This document shows positions 38,807 to 47,965 of a DNA stretch of 64,000 nucleotides, piece after piece. The DNA is from JALORV01 sp963724365. Lineage in GTDB: Bacteria; Pseudomonadota; Gammaproteobacteria; Burkholderiales; Burkholderiaceae_F. Within the stretch, counting starts at the first letter, position 1. Each line of letters opens with the position of its first letter. The position numbers were made by a program, and so were the translations under genes. The stretch spans positions 62,001-126,000 of the forward strand of contig CAVRUR010000003.1 of assembly GCA_963724365.1 (NCBI GenBank). The letters are read 5' to 3'. The notes under the pieces were generated by a model. The model was not told where the DNA came from, did no database searches, and saw only the letters and a list, made by a program, of their open reading frames with translations.

Positions 38807-39766
38807 ATGAACGACGAACCCGCCGCATCGCCGCGCACGCCCGAATCGCTCGAGCTGCGGGCGGCGCTGCTGGTGGGGCTGCTGGTCGTACTGGTCGCGG
38901 CTTCGGCGGCATATCTGCTGTATGCGCGCGGCGTGTTCCAGCCGTCGCAGCGCCTCGTGCTGATTGCCGACGACGCGGAGGGCGTGACCGTCGGCATGGA
39001 CCTCACCTTCTCGGGCTTCCCGATCGGCCGGGTGCGAAAGATCGAACTGACGGCAGACGGCGTCACGCACATCGTGATCGACGTGCCGCGCAAGGACGCC
39101 CGCTGGTTGCGCGAATCGAGCGTGTTCACGCTGACGCGCGGGCTGGTCGGCAACACCAACCTGCGCGCATTCAGCGGTGTGCTGACCGATCCCCAGTTGC
39201 CCGATGGCGCCGAGCGCAAGGTACTGGTCGGTGATGCCACCGCGGAAATTCCGCGTCTCGTGTCCGAAACGCGCGAGCTGATCCGCAATCTGTCACGGCT
39301 CACCTCGGAAGACTCGGCGCTGGCGACGACGCTGGGGAATGTGCAGAGCGCGACCGAGAAGATGAAGGGGCCGCGCGGCGCGCTCGGGCTGCTGTTCGGC
39401 AATGAAGCCGACGCGCAGAAGCTGGTGGTTGCGCTCGATCGCACGAATTTGTTGCTGGCACGCATCGACGGCCTGGCCGCCAAGGCCGATCAGCAGGTCT
39501 TCGGTGCCGAAGGCCTGATGCCCGAAGCGCGCGCCGCCGTCGTTCAGCTCAATGCCGCATTGATGGAAGCGCGCGAGAGCCTGAAGAAGATCGACTCGAT
39601 CCTGGTCGACGCGCAGGCCATCGCGGGCAACGCCCGCGCGGCATCGACCGACCTGAACCAGCTGCGCGCCGAGATCGACGCGAACCTGCGCAAGGTGAGC
39701 CGCATGATCGACGAGGTCAATCGGCGCTGGCCGTTTGCGAAGCCGGCGGAGATCAAGCTGCCATGA
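38807..39766 (+). CDS. mlaD: MlaD/MCE-domain periplasmic lipid-binding protein
   Basis: A 319-residue protein anchored by one N-terminal helix (LLVGLLVVLVAASAAYLLYA). The MCE domain follows: LVLIADDAEGVTVGMDLTFSGFPIGRVRKIEL and LRESSVFTLTRGLVGNTNLRAFSG. The C-terminal half is a long alpha-helical region (ARAAVVQLNAALMEARESLKKIDSIL) expected to form the hexamer pore or needle. It probably carries phospholipids through the periplasm with the MlaE permease upstream. The next gene's ATG overlaps its stop by 4 bases. Confidence 0.9.
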   Translation: MNDEPAASPRTPESLELRAALLVGLLVVLVAASAAYLLYARGVFQPSQRLVLIADDAEGVTVGMDLTFSGFPIGRVRKIELTADGVTHIVIDVPRKDARWLRESSVFTLTRGLVGNTNLRAFSGVLTDPQLPDGAERKVLVGDATAEIPRLVSETRELIRNLSRLTSEDSALATTLGNVQSATEKMKGPRGALGLLFGNEADAQKLVVALDRTNLLLARIDGLAAKADQQVFGAEGLMPEARAAVVQLNAALMEARESLKKIDSILVDAQAIAGNARAASTDLNQLRAEIDANLRKVSRMIDEVNRRWPFAKPAEIKLP

Positions 39767-40437
39767 GCTTCATCGAACGCATGTCCAGAGTGGGATGGCT
39801 TGCCGTCGTCATGTTGCTGGCCGCCTGTGCGGGCAGCCCGCCCGCGCCTGACTGGCAGGCCAACGCCTCGGCTGCGCTGGATCGCGCGGTCGCTGCCTAT
39901 CTCGTCGGCGACACTCAGGTCGCCACGACCGAATTCGATCTCGCCCGCCGAGAACTCGCGCGCACCGGTCGCGCTGACCAGGTCGCACTGGCGGAGCTGA
40001 CACGCTGCGCCGTGCGCGCCGCGTCGCTGGATGTCGGACCGTGCGAGGGATTCGAAAAGCTGCGGCCCGATGCATCTGCGACCGAACGAGCGTATGCCGA
40101 CTACCTTGCTGGCCGGGTGCAAGCATCGGATATCGCACTCCTGCCGGAACAGCATCGGCCCATCGCCGCGCCGGGCCTCAGTGGCGACGCGGCGGTCGCG
40201 GCGTTGAAGTCCATCGACGATCCGCTGGGCCGGTTGGTCGCGATCGCCGTGCTGTTCAATGACGGCCGTGCGAATCCGGCCGCCATTGCGCTCGCCGTCG
40301 ACACCGCCTCAGCGCAGGGATGGCGTCGACCGCTGCTGGCATGGCTGGGTGTGCAGTTAGCGCTGGCGGAGAAGGCCGGAGATACGGCCGCCGCCGAGCA
40401 ACTGCGCCGGCGCATCGCGCTCGCAGGCGGCTCGTAG
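39763..40437 (+). CDS. Lipoprotein of unknown function in the mla operon
   Basis: 224 residues. The signal sequence ends in a lipobox, VVMLLAACAGSP, so Cys at about residue 23 should be lipidated. The mature part is all-helical and TPR-like (ALDRAVAAYLVGDTQVATTEFDLARRELART). The ATGA overlap with mlaD indicates translational coupling and a function with the lipid transporter. It is not MlaC or MlaA as far as I can tell. Confidence 0.78.
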   Translation: MSFIERMSRVGWLAVVMLLAACAGSPPAPDWQANASAALDRAVAAYLVGDTQVATTEFDLARRELARTGRADQVALAELTRCAVRAASLDVGPCEGFEKLRPDASATERAYADYLAGRVQASDIALLPEQHRPIAAPGLSGDAAVAALKSIDDPLGRLVAIAVLFNDGRANPAAIALAVDTASAQGWRRPLLAWLGVQLALAEKAGDTAAAEQLRRRIALAGGS

Positions 40438-40556
40438 TTCGGAGTACGGCCTGGACTTACCCTGGCGTCGATGGGATGGCTTGTCGAGAACAGCCGCCTT
40501 GCAGATATCGGAGCCGAGGGAGAAGATCTCATCTCCGGAACAGGGATTGGACTGCG

Positions 40557-40982
40557 ATGAAGTTCCTCGCCATTGTCTGTTTGGCCGTTCTTGGTTCATT
40601 GCCTGTCGTCAGCACCGCACAAGACGCTGATGCAAGAGCCGCCCTTCGCTCATTGCCGAGCGAAGGGTATCCGTCCCTTGTGCTGACACCGCAAGGCGCC
40701 GAGCGCCTGGCGCCTCCAGCGCGCAGCGAAAGTCAGTTGTCATTGCGATCCGAATTGGGATCGCCCGGATGGTCCCGCGACCAGTCGCTTGCGCTGTTAT
40801 GGACCACGATGATTGCTTGCGGCGCGATGGGATCAAGTTGTGCGCTTATGCCACCGACTCCGACGCCGACGACCCCGCCAGGCAGTGAGTCCTGGCAGCG
40901 TGTCGGCTGCAAGACACCGGAGACTTGTGGCTGGCTATGGGGACCCGCGACTAAGGGGCCCTATCCCAGCCCGCAGCAGTAG
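40557..40982 (+). CDS. Small secreted protein with Cys-containing C-terminus, unknown
   Basis: 141 residues from ATG 40557. A signal peptide (MKFLAIVCLAVLGSLPVVSTAQ) is followed by a polar region. An apolar patch (LALLWTTMIACGAMGSSCALM) leads to a Pro/Thr linker and a tail with two Cys (GCKTPETCGWLWGP). The mature chain has four Cys in two close pairs, suggesting disulphides. I do not recognise the family. No ribosome site is obvious, and no operon partner is close. Confidence 0.65.
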   Translation: MKFLAIVCLAVLGSLPVVSTAQDADARAALRSLPSEGYPSLVLTPQGAERLAPPARSESQLSLRSELGSPGWSRDQSLALLWTTMIACGAMGSSCALMPPTPTPTTPPGSESWQRVGCKTPETCGWLWGPATKGPYPSPQQ

Positions 40983-41105
40983 CTAACACTGGGGCACTAG
41001 CCGGCCATTAGCCGCAATTGCGGCCCCGGGGCAGAATCACTCGAAAGCAGACAACGTGTGCGGCGCGCGGCCAGGCGCTGCCGCACGGGCCTTGGGAGGG
41101 TGCGG

Positions 41106-42458
41106 ATGAAAACCATGCGGAAAGGCAACGTGCTGGCGGCACTTGCGGGATGCCTCGCGACGTCGCTTGCCCCGGCCCAGGTGGGAACGCCCGCGGCCGC
41201 GGTGATCTTCGAGAACGTCCGCATTTTCGACGGCACCCGTGGGCAGCTTTCGGCGCCTGCGCATGTGCTCGTGACCGGCAACGTCATCGGAAGGATCTCG
41301 ATCGCGCCGATCGCCGATCCCGCGAACTCGCGCGTTCAGCGCATTGCGGGCAACGGACGCACGCTGATGCCCGGCCTCATCGACAATCACTGGCATACGC
41401 TACTCGCGCGTCCCACGCCCGCGCAGGCCATCGAAGGAGACATCGGCTACACGAACCTGCTCGCGGCCGCGGAGGCGGAAGCCACGCTCATGCGCGGCTT
41501 CACGACGGTGCGCGACCTGGGCGGCCCGTCATTCGGGTTAAAGCGCGCGATCGACGAGGGGCTGGTGGTCGGCCCCCGCATCTATCCGTCCGGCGCCATC
41601 ATCACGATCACCGGCGGGCACGGCGATTTCCGCAGCCCTTCCGCGCTGCCGCGACAGATCGGCGGTCCGCTGTCGCGTATGGAGATCATCGGCGGCAGCA
41701 TGGTGGCCGATTCGCCGGACGAGGTGCGAGTGCGCGCGCGCGAGCAGCTCCTGCTCGGCGCGTCACAGATCAAGCTGACGGCGGGTGGAGGCGTGGCGTC
41801 TCCGCACAGCCCGCTCGACGTCGCGACGTTCACCGAGCCCGAGCTCCGCGCCGCGGTCGAGGCAGCGGAAAATTGGGGCACGTACGTGACGGTACACGCG
41901 TACACGCCCGTCGCAATTCAGCGCGCCGTCGCGGCCGGCGTCAAGGTCATCGAGCACGGGCATCTCATGGACGAGGCCACGGCGAAAGTGATGGCGGAAA
42001 AGGGCATCTGGCTCTCCTTCCAGCCGTTCGTGGACGACGGTCACGCGCCACCGCTCGCGCCCGCCAATATGGCACGGCTGCGCCAAGTGTGGGGAGGCAC
42101 CGAGCGAACCGTCGCGCTCGCCAGGAAGTACAAGCTCAAGACTGCGTTCGGGACGGACATCCTGTTCTCGGCAGACGGGGCGAAGCGGCAGGGCGAGACG
42201 CTGGCGTTGATGCGACGTTGGTACAGCGCGCCAGAGCTCCTGGTGATGGCCACGGGCAGCAACGCAGATCTCCTCAAGCTGTCCGGCCCGCGCAATCCTT
42301 ATCCTGGGAAACTCGGCGTGGTGGAAGAAGGCGCCCTCGCCGACCTCTTGCTGGTCGACGGCGACCCGACGGTCAACCTCGACCTGGTCGCCGATCCAGC
42401 CCGGAACTTCGTCGTGATCATGAAGGACGGCAGGATCTACAAGAACACGCTGAAGTAG
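41106..42458 (+). CDS. Secreted amidohydrolase-superfamily enzyme
   Basis: A 450-residue metal-dependent hydrolase related to imidazolonepropionase and prolidase-like amidohydrolases. GGGAGGG precedes ATG 41106. A weak signal sequence (VLAALAGCLATSLAPAQ) suggests export. VIFENVRIFDGTRG and LMPGLIDNHWHTLL hold the first metal site, where the usual HxH motif appears as H-W-H. TTVRDLGGPSFGLK, VTVHAYTP and VIEHGHLMDE hold the others, and the catalytic Asp lies in AFGTDILF. The C-terminal EEGALADLLLVDGDP is typical. The substrate is unknown; it may cleave a cyclic amide or N-acyl peptide. Confidence 0.87.
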   Translation: MKTMRKGNVLAALAGCLATSLAPAQVGTPAAAVIFENVRIFDGTRGQLSAPAHVLVTGNVIGRISIAPIADPANSRVQRIAGNGRTLMPGLIDNHWHTLLARPTPAQAIEGDIGYTNLLAAAEAEATLMRGFTTVRDLGGPSFGLKRAIDEGLVVGPRIYPSGAIITITGGHGDFRSPSALPRQIGGPLSRMEIIGGSMVADSPDEVRVRAREQLLLGASQIKLTAGGGVASPHSPLDVATFTEPELRAAVEAAENWGTYVTVHAYTPVAIQRAVAAGVKVIEHGHLMDEATAKVMAEKGIWLSFQPFVDDGHAPPLAPANMARLRQVWGGTERTVALARKYKLKTAFGTDILFSADGAKRQGETLALMRRWYSAPELLVMATGSNADLLKLSGPRNPYPGKLGVVEEGALADLLLVDGDPTVNLDLVADPARNFVVIMKDGRIYKNTLK

Positions 42459-42470
42459 GACCTGCTCACG

Positions 42471-44231
42471 CTACATCGAGATCGAGCCCTCGCGGAAGTC
42501 GGTGCGGTCGAGCCAGACATTGACCAGCACGGGTCGGCCACTGCGCGCAATCTCGCGCGCCTGCCGCAGTACGGGCTCAACCTCCGCCGCGTGGCGGATC
42601 ACGAGACCTTCGGCACCGAAGCCTCGCACCACCGCGTGGTAGTCGCTGCGCGCCAGCGACGTCGCCACATCGTCACCCAGCATCTTCACCTGCTCGCGCG
42701 CGATCTGCGCCCAGCTGGCGTCGTTGCCGACGACAGCAATGACGGGGACACGATGTCGCACGAAAGTGTCGAACTCCATCAGGCCGTAGCCGCTGGCACC
42801 GTCGCCCCAGATCAGCCAGACCTCGTCCTGCGGGCGCACGAGCTGCGCGCCGAGGGCAAAGCCGGCGCCGACACCGAGCGTGCCGAAGGCACCGGGGTCG
42901 AGCCACGCCAGCGGTGCGCGCGGCCGCAGGATGTAGGACGCCGTGGCAACGAAGTCGCCGCCGTCGGCGACCATCACCGCATGCTCACCGGCCACGCGAT
43001 CCATCGTGCGGAAGAACGCGATCGGGTTGACGTGCTCGCCTGCCTTTGACGCCTGTTCGTCGATCTCGCGTTCGCGCACGTCGTCGCGCGCGCGCAGCTG
43101 CGCGATCCAGTCGGGACGGCGAGCACGCTCACCCAGGCGCGATGCCAGCGCCTCCAGCGTCAGTCCGGCATCGCCGATCGCTGCGATCGTCGGCCGTCGA
43201 TTCAGGCGTGCATCCTTTGCGCTGCGATTGGCAGCGATCAGCGTGGCCGAGCGGCGCACGTGGCGGCCATAGTCCAGTCGGAAGTCGCAGGGCACGCCGG
43301 CCAGCAGCACGCAATCGGATTCGCGCAGTGCATTGCGGCGCGCGTGACGCATCTGCAGCGGATGGCTCGGTCCGAGCAGGCCGCGCGCCATGCCGGACAG
43401 ATACACCGGTATGCCGATCTGCGTCACTGCCGCAGCAATCGCGTCGGCATGATCGGCGCGCAGCAGTGCCTGGCTGCCGATCACCAGCATCGGTCGCTCG
43501 GCTTTCGCCAGCGCGTCGGCGGCACGCGTGACGGCGCCGTCGTCGGCGCGCGGTGCGTCGACGGAAGCGACAGCCGGCGTTGCGGTGTCGCCCGCGCCGG
43601 CAAACATGCGCGCCGCATGGCGATTCAGATACCAGCGCAGCGCACGATCGCCGAGGCCGGTGCCCTTGCCGGCTGCGTCGGCATACCACTGGCGGATCAG
43701 CGTCTCGTCATACAGCAGGTCGACCGCGCACTCCAGGAACACAGGCCCCGGCACGCCGTCTGCCGCGATGCGCAGCGCCTCGGCAGTCGCCGGGCCGAGA
43801 TCGCGCACGCGTTTGACCTGCGCCACGTGCTTGACGTGCGGCGCGATGAGCGCGCGCTGGTCGATGTCCTGCAGCGCGCCGCGCCCCTGCAGCGCCGTCG
43901 GCGCGCCGCCGCCGATCAGCAGGATCGGGCTCTGCGCGAGCTGCGCGTTTTTCAGCGGCGTGATCGTGTTGGTGAGCCCCGGCCCGGCCGTGACGGCGGC
44001 CACACCCGGCCGGCCGGTAAGCCTCGCGACAGCATCCGCCGCGAAGACGGCGGTCGCCTCGTCGCGAACATCGACGATGCGGATGCCGCGCGCCTTGGAC
44101 GCCACCAGGATCGGCGAGATGTGGCCACCGGCCAGCGTGAAGACCACCGGCACGCGCTGCGCGTGCAGCACCTCGGCCACACGGTCGCCGCCGTGCAGTC
44201 GCGGCGGCGTCGGGCTGCCTGCGTCGGGCAT
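42471..44231 (-). CDS. Thiamine-diphosphate-dependent enzyme, acetolactate-synthase-like
   Basis: 586 residues with the three domains of the POX/ALS family. The N-terminal pyrimidine domain begins RVAEVLHAQRVPVVFTLAGGHISPIL and carries the conserved Glu in VRDEATAVFAADAVARLTG. The central domain follows. The C-terminal diphosphate domain contains LGVGAGFALGAQLV and IWGDGASGYGLMEFDTFVRHRVPVIAVVGND. The start is ATG 44231, which shares one base with the stop of the acyl-CoA ligase (TGATG). Chemistry could be oxalyl-CoA decarboxylase-, acyloin- or carboligase-like. Its coupling to an acyl-CoA ligase hints at an acyl-CoA substrate, such as a 2-hydroxyacyl-CoA lyase reaction. Confidence 0.85.
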   Translation of the reverse strand: MPDAGSPTPPRLHGGDRVAEVLHAQRVPVVFTLAGGHISPILVASKARGIRIVDVRDEATAVFAADAVARLTGRPGVAAVTAGPGLTNTITPLKNAQLAQSPILLIGGGAPTALQGRGALQDIDQRALIAPHVKHVAQVKRVRDLGPATAEALRIAADGVPGPVFLECAVDLLYDETLIRQWYADAAGKGTGLGDRALRWYLNRHAARMFAGAGDTATPAVASVDAPRADDGAVTRAADALAKAERPMLVIGSQALLRADHADAIAAAVTQIGIPVYLSGMARGLLGPSHPLQMRHARRNALRESDCVLLAGVPCDFRLDYGRHVRRSATLIAANRSAKDARLNRRPTIAAIGDAGLTLEALASRLGERARRPDWIAQLRARDDVREREIDEQASKAGEHVNPIAFFRTMDRVAGEHAVMVADGGDFVATASYILRPRAPLAWLDPGAFGTLGVGAGFALGAQLVRPQDEVWLIWGDGASGYGLMEFDTFVRHRVPVIAVVGNDASWAQIAREQVKMLGDDVATSLARSDYHAVVRGFGAEGLVIRHAAEVEPVLRQAREIARSGRPVLVNVWLDRTDFREGSISM

Positions 44232-45907
44232 CAGTGCCAGTGAACGCGGCGCCCGCTGGAATACCAGGACGCCACGTGCGGCTCGAACGCCTTTTCGATG
44301 CGACCGCGCCGGACTTTCATCGTCGGCGTGAGAAACCCGTTCTCGATCGACCAGGGATCCTTCGCGACGACGATCATGTGCAGCTGTTCGTGGTCCGCGA
44401 TAGCGCCGTTGACGTCCTTCAGCAACTGCTGGAACTCGCTTTCGACCTGCGTGCGGAAGTCGGCTTCGCCCATGCGTGGCCGCAGGTGCTCGGCGAGAAT
44501 GACCATCGCATAGGCCGCCGGCTGGCCAACGCCCGAGACCAGCGACAGCTCGACCATCGGGTGCGCGTTGATGCGGTTCTCGATCGGCGCCGGTGCGACG
44601 TACTTGCCCTTGGCGGTCTTGAACAGTTCCTTGGCGCGGCCGGTGAGCTTCAGCAGGCCGTCCTTCGTGCGCTCGCCGAGGTCGCCGGTGCGGAAGTAGC
44701 CGTCGTCGGTGAACGACTCCGCCGTGAGCTCCGGCTGCTTGTAGTAGCCAGTGCACTGCCCCGGCGACTTGATCAACACCTCGCCCTCGCCGCTGAGCTT
44801 CACTTGCACGCCGGGCATCGGTACGCCAACGTATCCCGGCGCGTTGTGCGCCTCGTCCGACACGTGCGAGTACGAGCTGTCTTCGGTCATGCCGTAGCCC
44901 TCGTACAGCGGCAGTCCGATGCTGCGGTACCACGTGATCAGGCCGGGAGGGATCGGCGCGGAGCCGCTGCCGGCCAGTTTCACCTGGTCGAGTCCGAGAC
45001 CCTTGCGCACCTTCTTCGAGACGATCTTGCCGAGGATCGGTATGCCGAGCAGGCGCTCGAGCTTGGCCGGCGGCATCTTGGCAAACACGCCTTGCTGGAA
45101 CTTGAGCCACAGCCGCGGCACCGACAGGAACAGCGTCGGCTGCGTGCGCTGCAGGTCCGCGAGGAAGGTGTCGAGCGACTCGGCGAAGAACAGGTGTATC
45201 CGTCCGTCGACCAGCGACGCGCCCTCTGCCCACGAGCGTTCGAAGCTGTGTGCAAGCGGCAGGTAGGACAGCATGCGGTTGTCGGGACCGCCGACCCGCC
45301 GCACCACTTCGGCCGCAATGCCTTCCCCGGCGCGCGTGAATGCGTCGAAGGTGATCATCACGCCCTTCGGCGTGCCGGTCGAGCCGGAGGTGTAGATCAG
45401 CATCGCCAGTTCGTCGGCGTTGCGCGTCGGTCGCCCCTGCAGTGGCTGCGTCCTGCCGACGATCGCGTCCCAGGTGTCGAACTCGGTCTTCGGTGCGAGC
45501 GGGAACGCGACACAGGGTAGGCCGTTGGGCACGCCGGGCTGCTGGTGCGGCCACGTGTCGAGCTTGCCGACGAAGAGCAGGCTCGCTTCGCTGTGCGTCA
45601 GCACGTAATTGATCGTTTCGGCTGTCTCGGTCGGGAAGATGGCCACGGTCGTGTAACCGGCCATCCAGATCGCCAGCTCCGCCATGATGAAGTGCGCGCA
45701 GTTCTTCGACAGAATCGCGACGCGCGCGCCTCGAGGGAAACCCTGGCTCTGCAGGTACGCGGCCATGCGCCGCGCCTGGTCAACCGTCTGGCCCCAGGTG
45801 ATGTCCACGACCTGGTTGTTGCCGATCGGCTGCGTCATGTAGACGTGATTGCGAAGCTTCTCCTCGTGGTCGAGGACGTAATCCAGCATCAGCCGGTTTT
45901 GTGCCAT
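44231..45907 (-). CDS. Long-chain acyl-CoA synthetase (FadD-like AMP ligase)
   Basis: 558 residues of the long-chain fatty acyl-CoA synthetase type. MLIYTSGSTGTPKGVMITF is the ATP-binding motif near residue 175. LSYLPLAHSFER, LFLSVPRLWLKFQQGVF and YEGYGMTEDSSYSH are typical of long-chain enzymes. YFRTGDLGERTKDGLLKLTGRAKELFKTAKGKYVAP is the fatty-acid ligase hinge signature. The C-terminal domain retains MKVRRGRIEKAF, probably with the catalytic Lys. The start is ATG 45907 (MAQNRLMLDYVLDH), with GGAG upstream. It is translationally coupled to the ThDP enzyme downstream. Confidence 0.9.
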   Translation of the reverse strand: MAQNRLMLDYVLDHEEKLRNHVYMTQPIGNNQVVDITWGQTVDQARRMAAYLQSQGFPRGARVAILSKNCAHFIMAELAIWMAGYTTVAIFPTETAETINYVLTHSEASLLFVGKLDTWPHQQPGVPNGLPCVAFPLAPKTEFDTWDAIVGRTQPLQGRPTRNADELAMLIYTSGSTGTPKGVMITFDAFTRAGEGIAAEVVRRVGGPDNRMLSYLPLAHSFERSWAEGASLVDGRIHLFFAESLDTFLADLQRTQPTLFLSVPRLWLKFQQGVFAKMPPAKLERLLGIPILGKIVSKKVRKGLGLDQVKLAGSGSAPIPPGLITWYRSIGLPLYEGYGMTEDSSYSHVSDEAHNAPGYVGVPMPGVQVKLSGEGEVLIKSPGQCTGYYKQPELTAESFTDDGYFRTGDLGERTKDGLLKLTGRAKELFKTAKGKYVAPAPIENRINAHPMVELSLVSGVGQPAAYAMVILAEHLRPRMGEADFRTQVESEFQQLLKDVNGAIADHEQLHMIVVAKDPWSIENGFLTPTMKVRRGRIEKAFEPHVASWYSSGRRVHWH

Positions 45908-46040
45908 GTCTCCTCCGTCGTCTGTCTCGCGCGGTGGCGCAGCCTACTGCAACCGCGGCGCTCCGGCCATAGGACGGCAGCCGATTCGAATTGCGCCACT
46001 ATTGCGGCGCCGCGCCGATCCGGCCCGATAGAATGGCGCG

Positions 46041-46835
46041 ATGCGTCAATATGAAGACTTTATGCGCCATGTGTTCGAGCATGGCGCCGTCAAGGCCGAC
46101 CGCACCGGCACCGGCACGCGCTCGTGGTTCGGCTACCAGATGCGTTTCGACCTCGGCGAAGGCTTCCCGCTCGTCACCACCAAGAAGCTGCATCTGCGCT
46201 CGATCATCCACGAGCTGCTGTGGTTCCTGCAGGGTTCGAGCAACGTCGCCTACCTGCGCGACAACAAGGTCACGATCTGGGACGAGTGGGCGCGCGCGGA
46301 CGGAGAACTCGGCCCGGTGTATGGGGTGCAGTGGCGCTCGTGGCCGACGCCCGACGGCGGCTCGATCGACCAGATCGCGCAGGTCGTGCAGCAGATCAGG
46401 GCAAACCCGGATTCGCGCCGGCTGATCGTCTCGGCCTGGAACGTCAGTGATATTCCGAAGATGGCACTGCCGCCGTGCCACCTGCTGTTCCAGTTCTACG
46501 TGGCCGAAGGCAAACTAAGTCTCCAGCTCTACCAGCGCAGCTGCGACATTTTCCTCGGCGTGCCGTTCAACATCGCAAGCTACGCGCTGCTGACACACAT
46601 GGTGGCGCAGCAGTGCGATCTCGGCGTCGGTGACTTCGTCTGGACCGGTGGCGACTGCCACATCTACAGCAACCACTTCGAGCAGGTGCGCGAGCAGCTT
46701 GCGCGCGAGCCTCGGCCCTACCCGCGACTGGCCATCAGGCGCAGGCCGCCCACGCTCTTCGAGTACGCGTTCGACGACTTCGAGATCGTCGACTACGACC
46801 CGCACCCGCACATCAAGGCGCCGGTGGCCGTGTGA
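46041..46835 (+). CDS. thyA: Thymidylate synthase
   Basis: 264 residues, the standard bacterial length. It methylates dUMP to dTMP with methylenetetrahydrofolate, yielding dihydrofolate. DRTGTGTRSWFGYQMRFDL opens the fold, and TTKKLHLRSIIHELLWFLQG is conserved. The catalytic Cys is in ALPPCHLLFQFYV, and the nucleotide-binding stretch is LYQRSCDIFLGVPFNIASYALL. The folate/nucleotide end is GGDCHIYSNH, and the protein ends HPHIKAPVAV. Its stop overlaps the ATG of the Rieske oxygenase gene by one base, so the two are coupled. Confidence 0.97.
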   Translation: MRQYEDFMRHVFEHGAVKADRTGTGTRSWFGYQMRFDLGEGFPLVTTKKLHLRSIIHELLWFLQGSSNVAYLRDNKVTIWDEWARADGELGPVYGVQWRSWPTPDGGSIDQIAQVVQQIRANPDSRRLIVSAWNVSDIPKMALPPCHLLFQFYVAEGKLSLQLYQRSCDIFLGVPFNIASYALLTHMVAQQCDLGVGDFVWTGGDCHIYSNHFEQVREQLAREPRPYPRLAIRRRPPTLFEYAFDDFEIVDYDPHPHIKAPVAV

Positions 46836-47965
46836 TGTCCGCGGCATCCAATGCGGAACTGCTGCGCCCACAGCCAGCCGCACATGCGCTGGCGCTGCCG
46901 GCATGCTGCTACGTGGATGAGCGTTCGAACACATCGAGCGCACCACGGTCTTTGCCGGTGGCTGGCAACTCGTGGCGACATGCGGGACAGGTCGAACGTC
47001 CCGGTGATCATGTCGTGGCGGAAATCGGCGGTGTGCCACTGCTGATCGTCCGCGGCGAACCGGAGACATCGGCGCCGCGCGGCCGACTGCGCGCGCTGCA
47101 CAACGTCTGCCGCCATCGCGCCGGCCCGCTCGCCAGCTGCGACGGCCGCGCTGCGAAATCTCTCGTCTGTCGCTACCACGGCTGGAGCTACGCACTCGAT
47201 GGCCAGCTGCGCGGTGCGCCGGAGATGCACGATGCCGTCGGCTTTGACCTCGGCGCGATCCACCTGCCCGAAGCCCGCGTGGCCGAATGGCAGGGGCTCG
47301 TCTTTGCGGCGCTGGATGCGGATGGCGAAGGGTCCTCCGGTTTCGCCGAGACCATTGCAGGCATCGACGACCGGCTGACACAGCCGCTGTCAAAGCTTGT
47401 GTTCGATCGCCGCGTCAGCTACGAGATCCGCTGCAACTGGAAGGTGTACGTCGACAATTACCTCGAGGGCTACCACCTGCCGCGCGTGCACCCGGGCCTG
47501 AACCGGTTGCTCGATTACCGCAGCTATCGCACCGAACTCGCGCACTGGAACTCGCTGCAGTGGAGTCCGCTGGACACGGCACAGGGTCCGTACGGCGTCG
47601 ATGGCGCGGTGACGGAGACCGCCGTGGCGCGGTACTGGTGGATCTGGCCGAACACGATGCTGAACGTCCTGCCTGGCCGCCTGCAGACCAATCGTGTCGT
47701 GCCGCTGGCGGCACAGCGATGCCGCGTCGACTTCGACTATTACTACCCGGCCGACGCCGACCCGGCTGCACGTGAGGGCGATCTTGCGTTTGCCGACGAG
47801 GTGCAGGCCGAGGACATCGCGATCTGTGAAGCGGTGCAGCGCGGACTGGCCAGTGGTTCGTACGTCGCCGGCCGGCTGAATCCGACACGCGAGACCGGGG
47901 TCTGGCACTTCCACGAACTGCTGCGGTCGGCCTACGCGGCCTCACGGTCCGCCGAAACCAACGCG
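46835..47965 (+). CDS. Rieske non-haem iron oxygenase alpha subunit, in frame with folA
   Basis: About 377 residues. The Rieske [2Fe-2S] ligands are in HNVCRHRAGPLASC and VCRYHGWSYALDGQL. The mononuclear iron ligands are in VDNYLEGYHLPRVHPGL. The N-terminal stretch between about 46927 and 46985 is read out of frame: the neighbouring frame gives EHIERTTVFAGGWQLVATC, the expected ring-hydroxylase sequence. Two compensating indels have therefore scrambled some 19 residues. This subfamily hydroxylates or demethylates small aromatic or quaternary ammonium substrates; the target is not known. The reading frame continues without a stop into dihydrofolate reductase. ATG 46835 overlaps the thyA stop. 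Confidence 0.85.

Noticed and set aside
44232..45554. A very long minus-strand frame (42471-45554) suggesting a 1027-residue protein
   Set aside because: Only the part from ATG 44231 is real; the upstream part is an out-of-frame reading of the acyl-CoA ligase gene.
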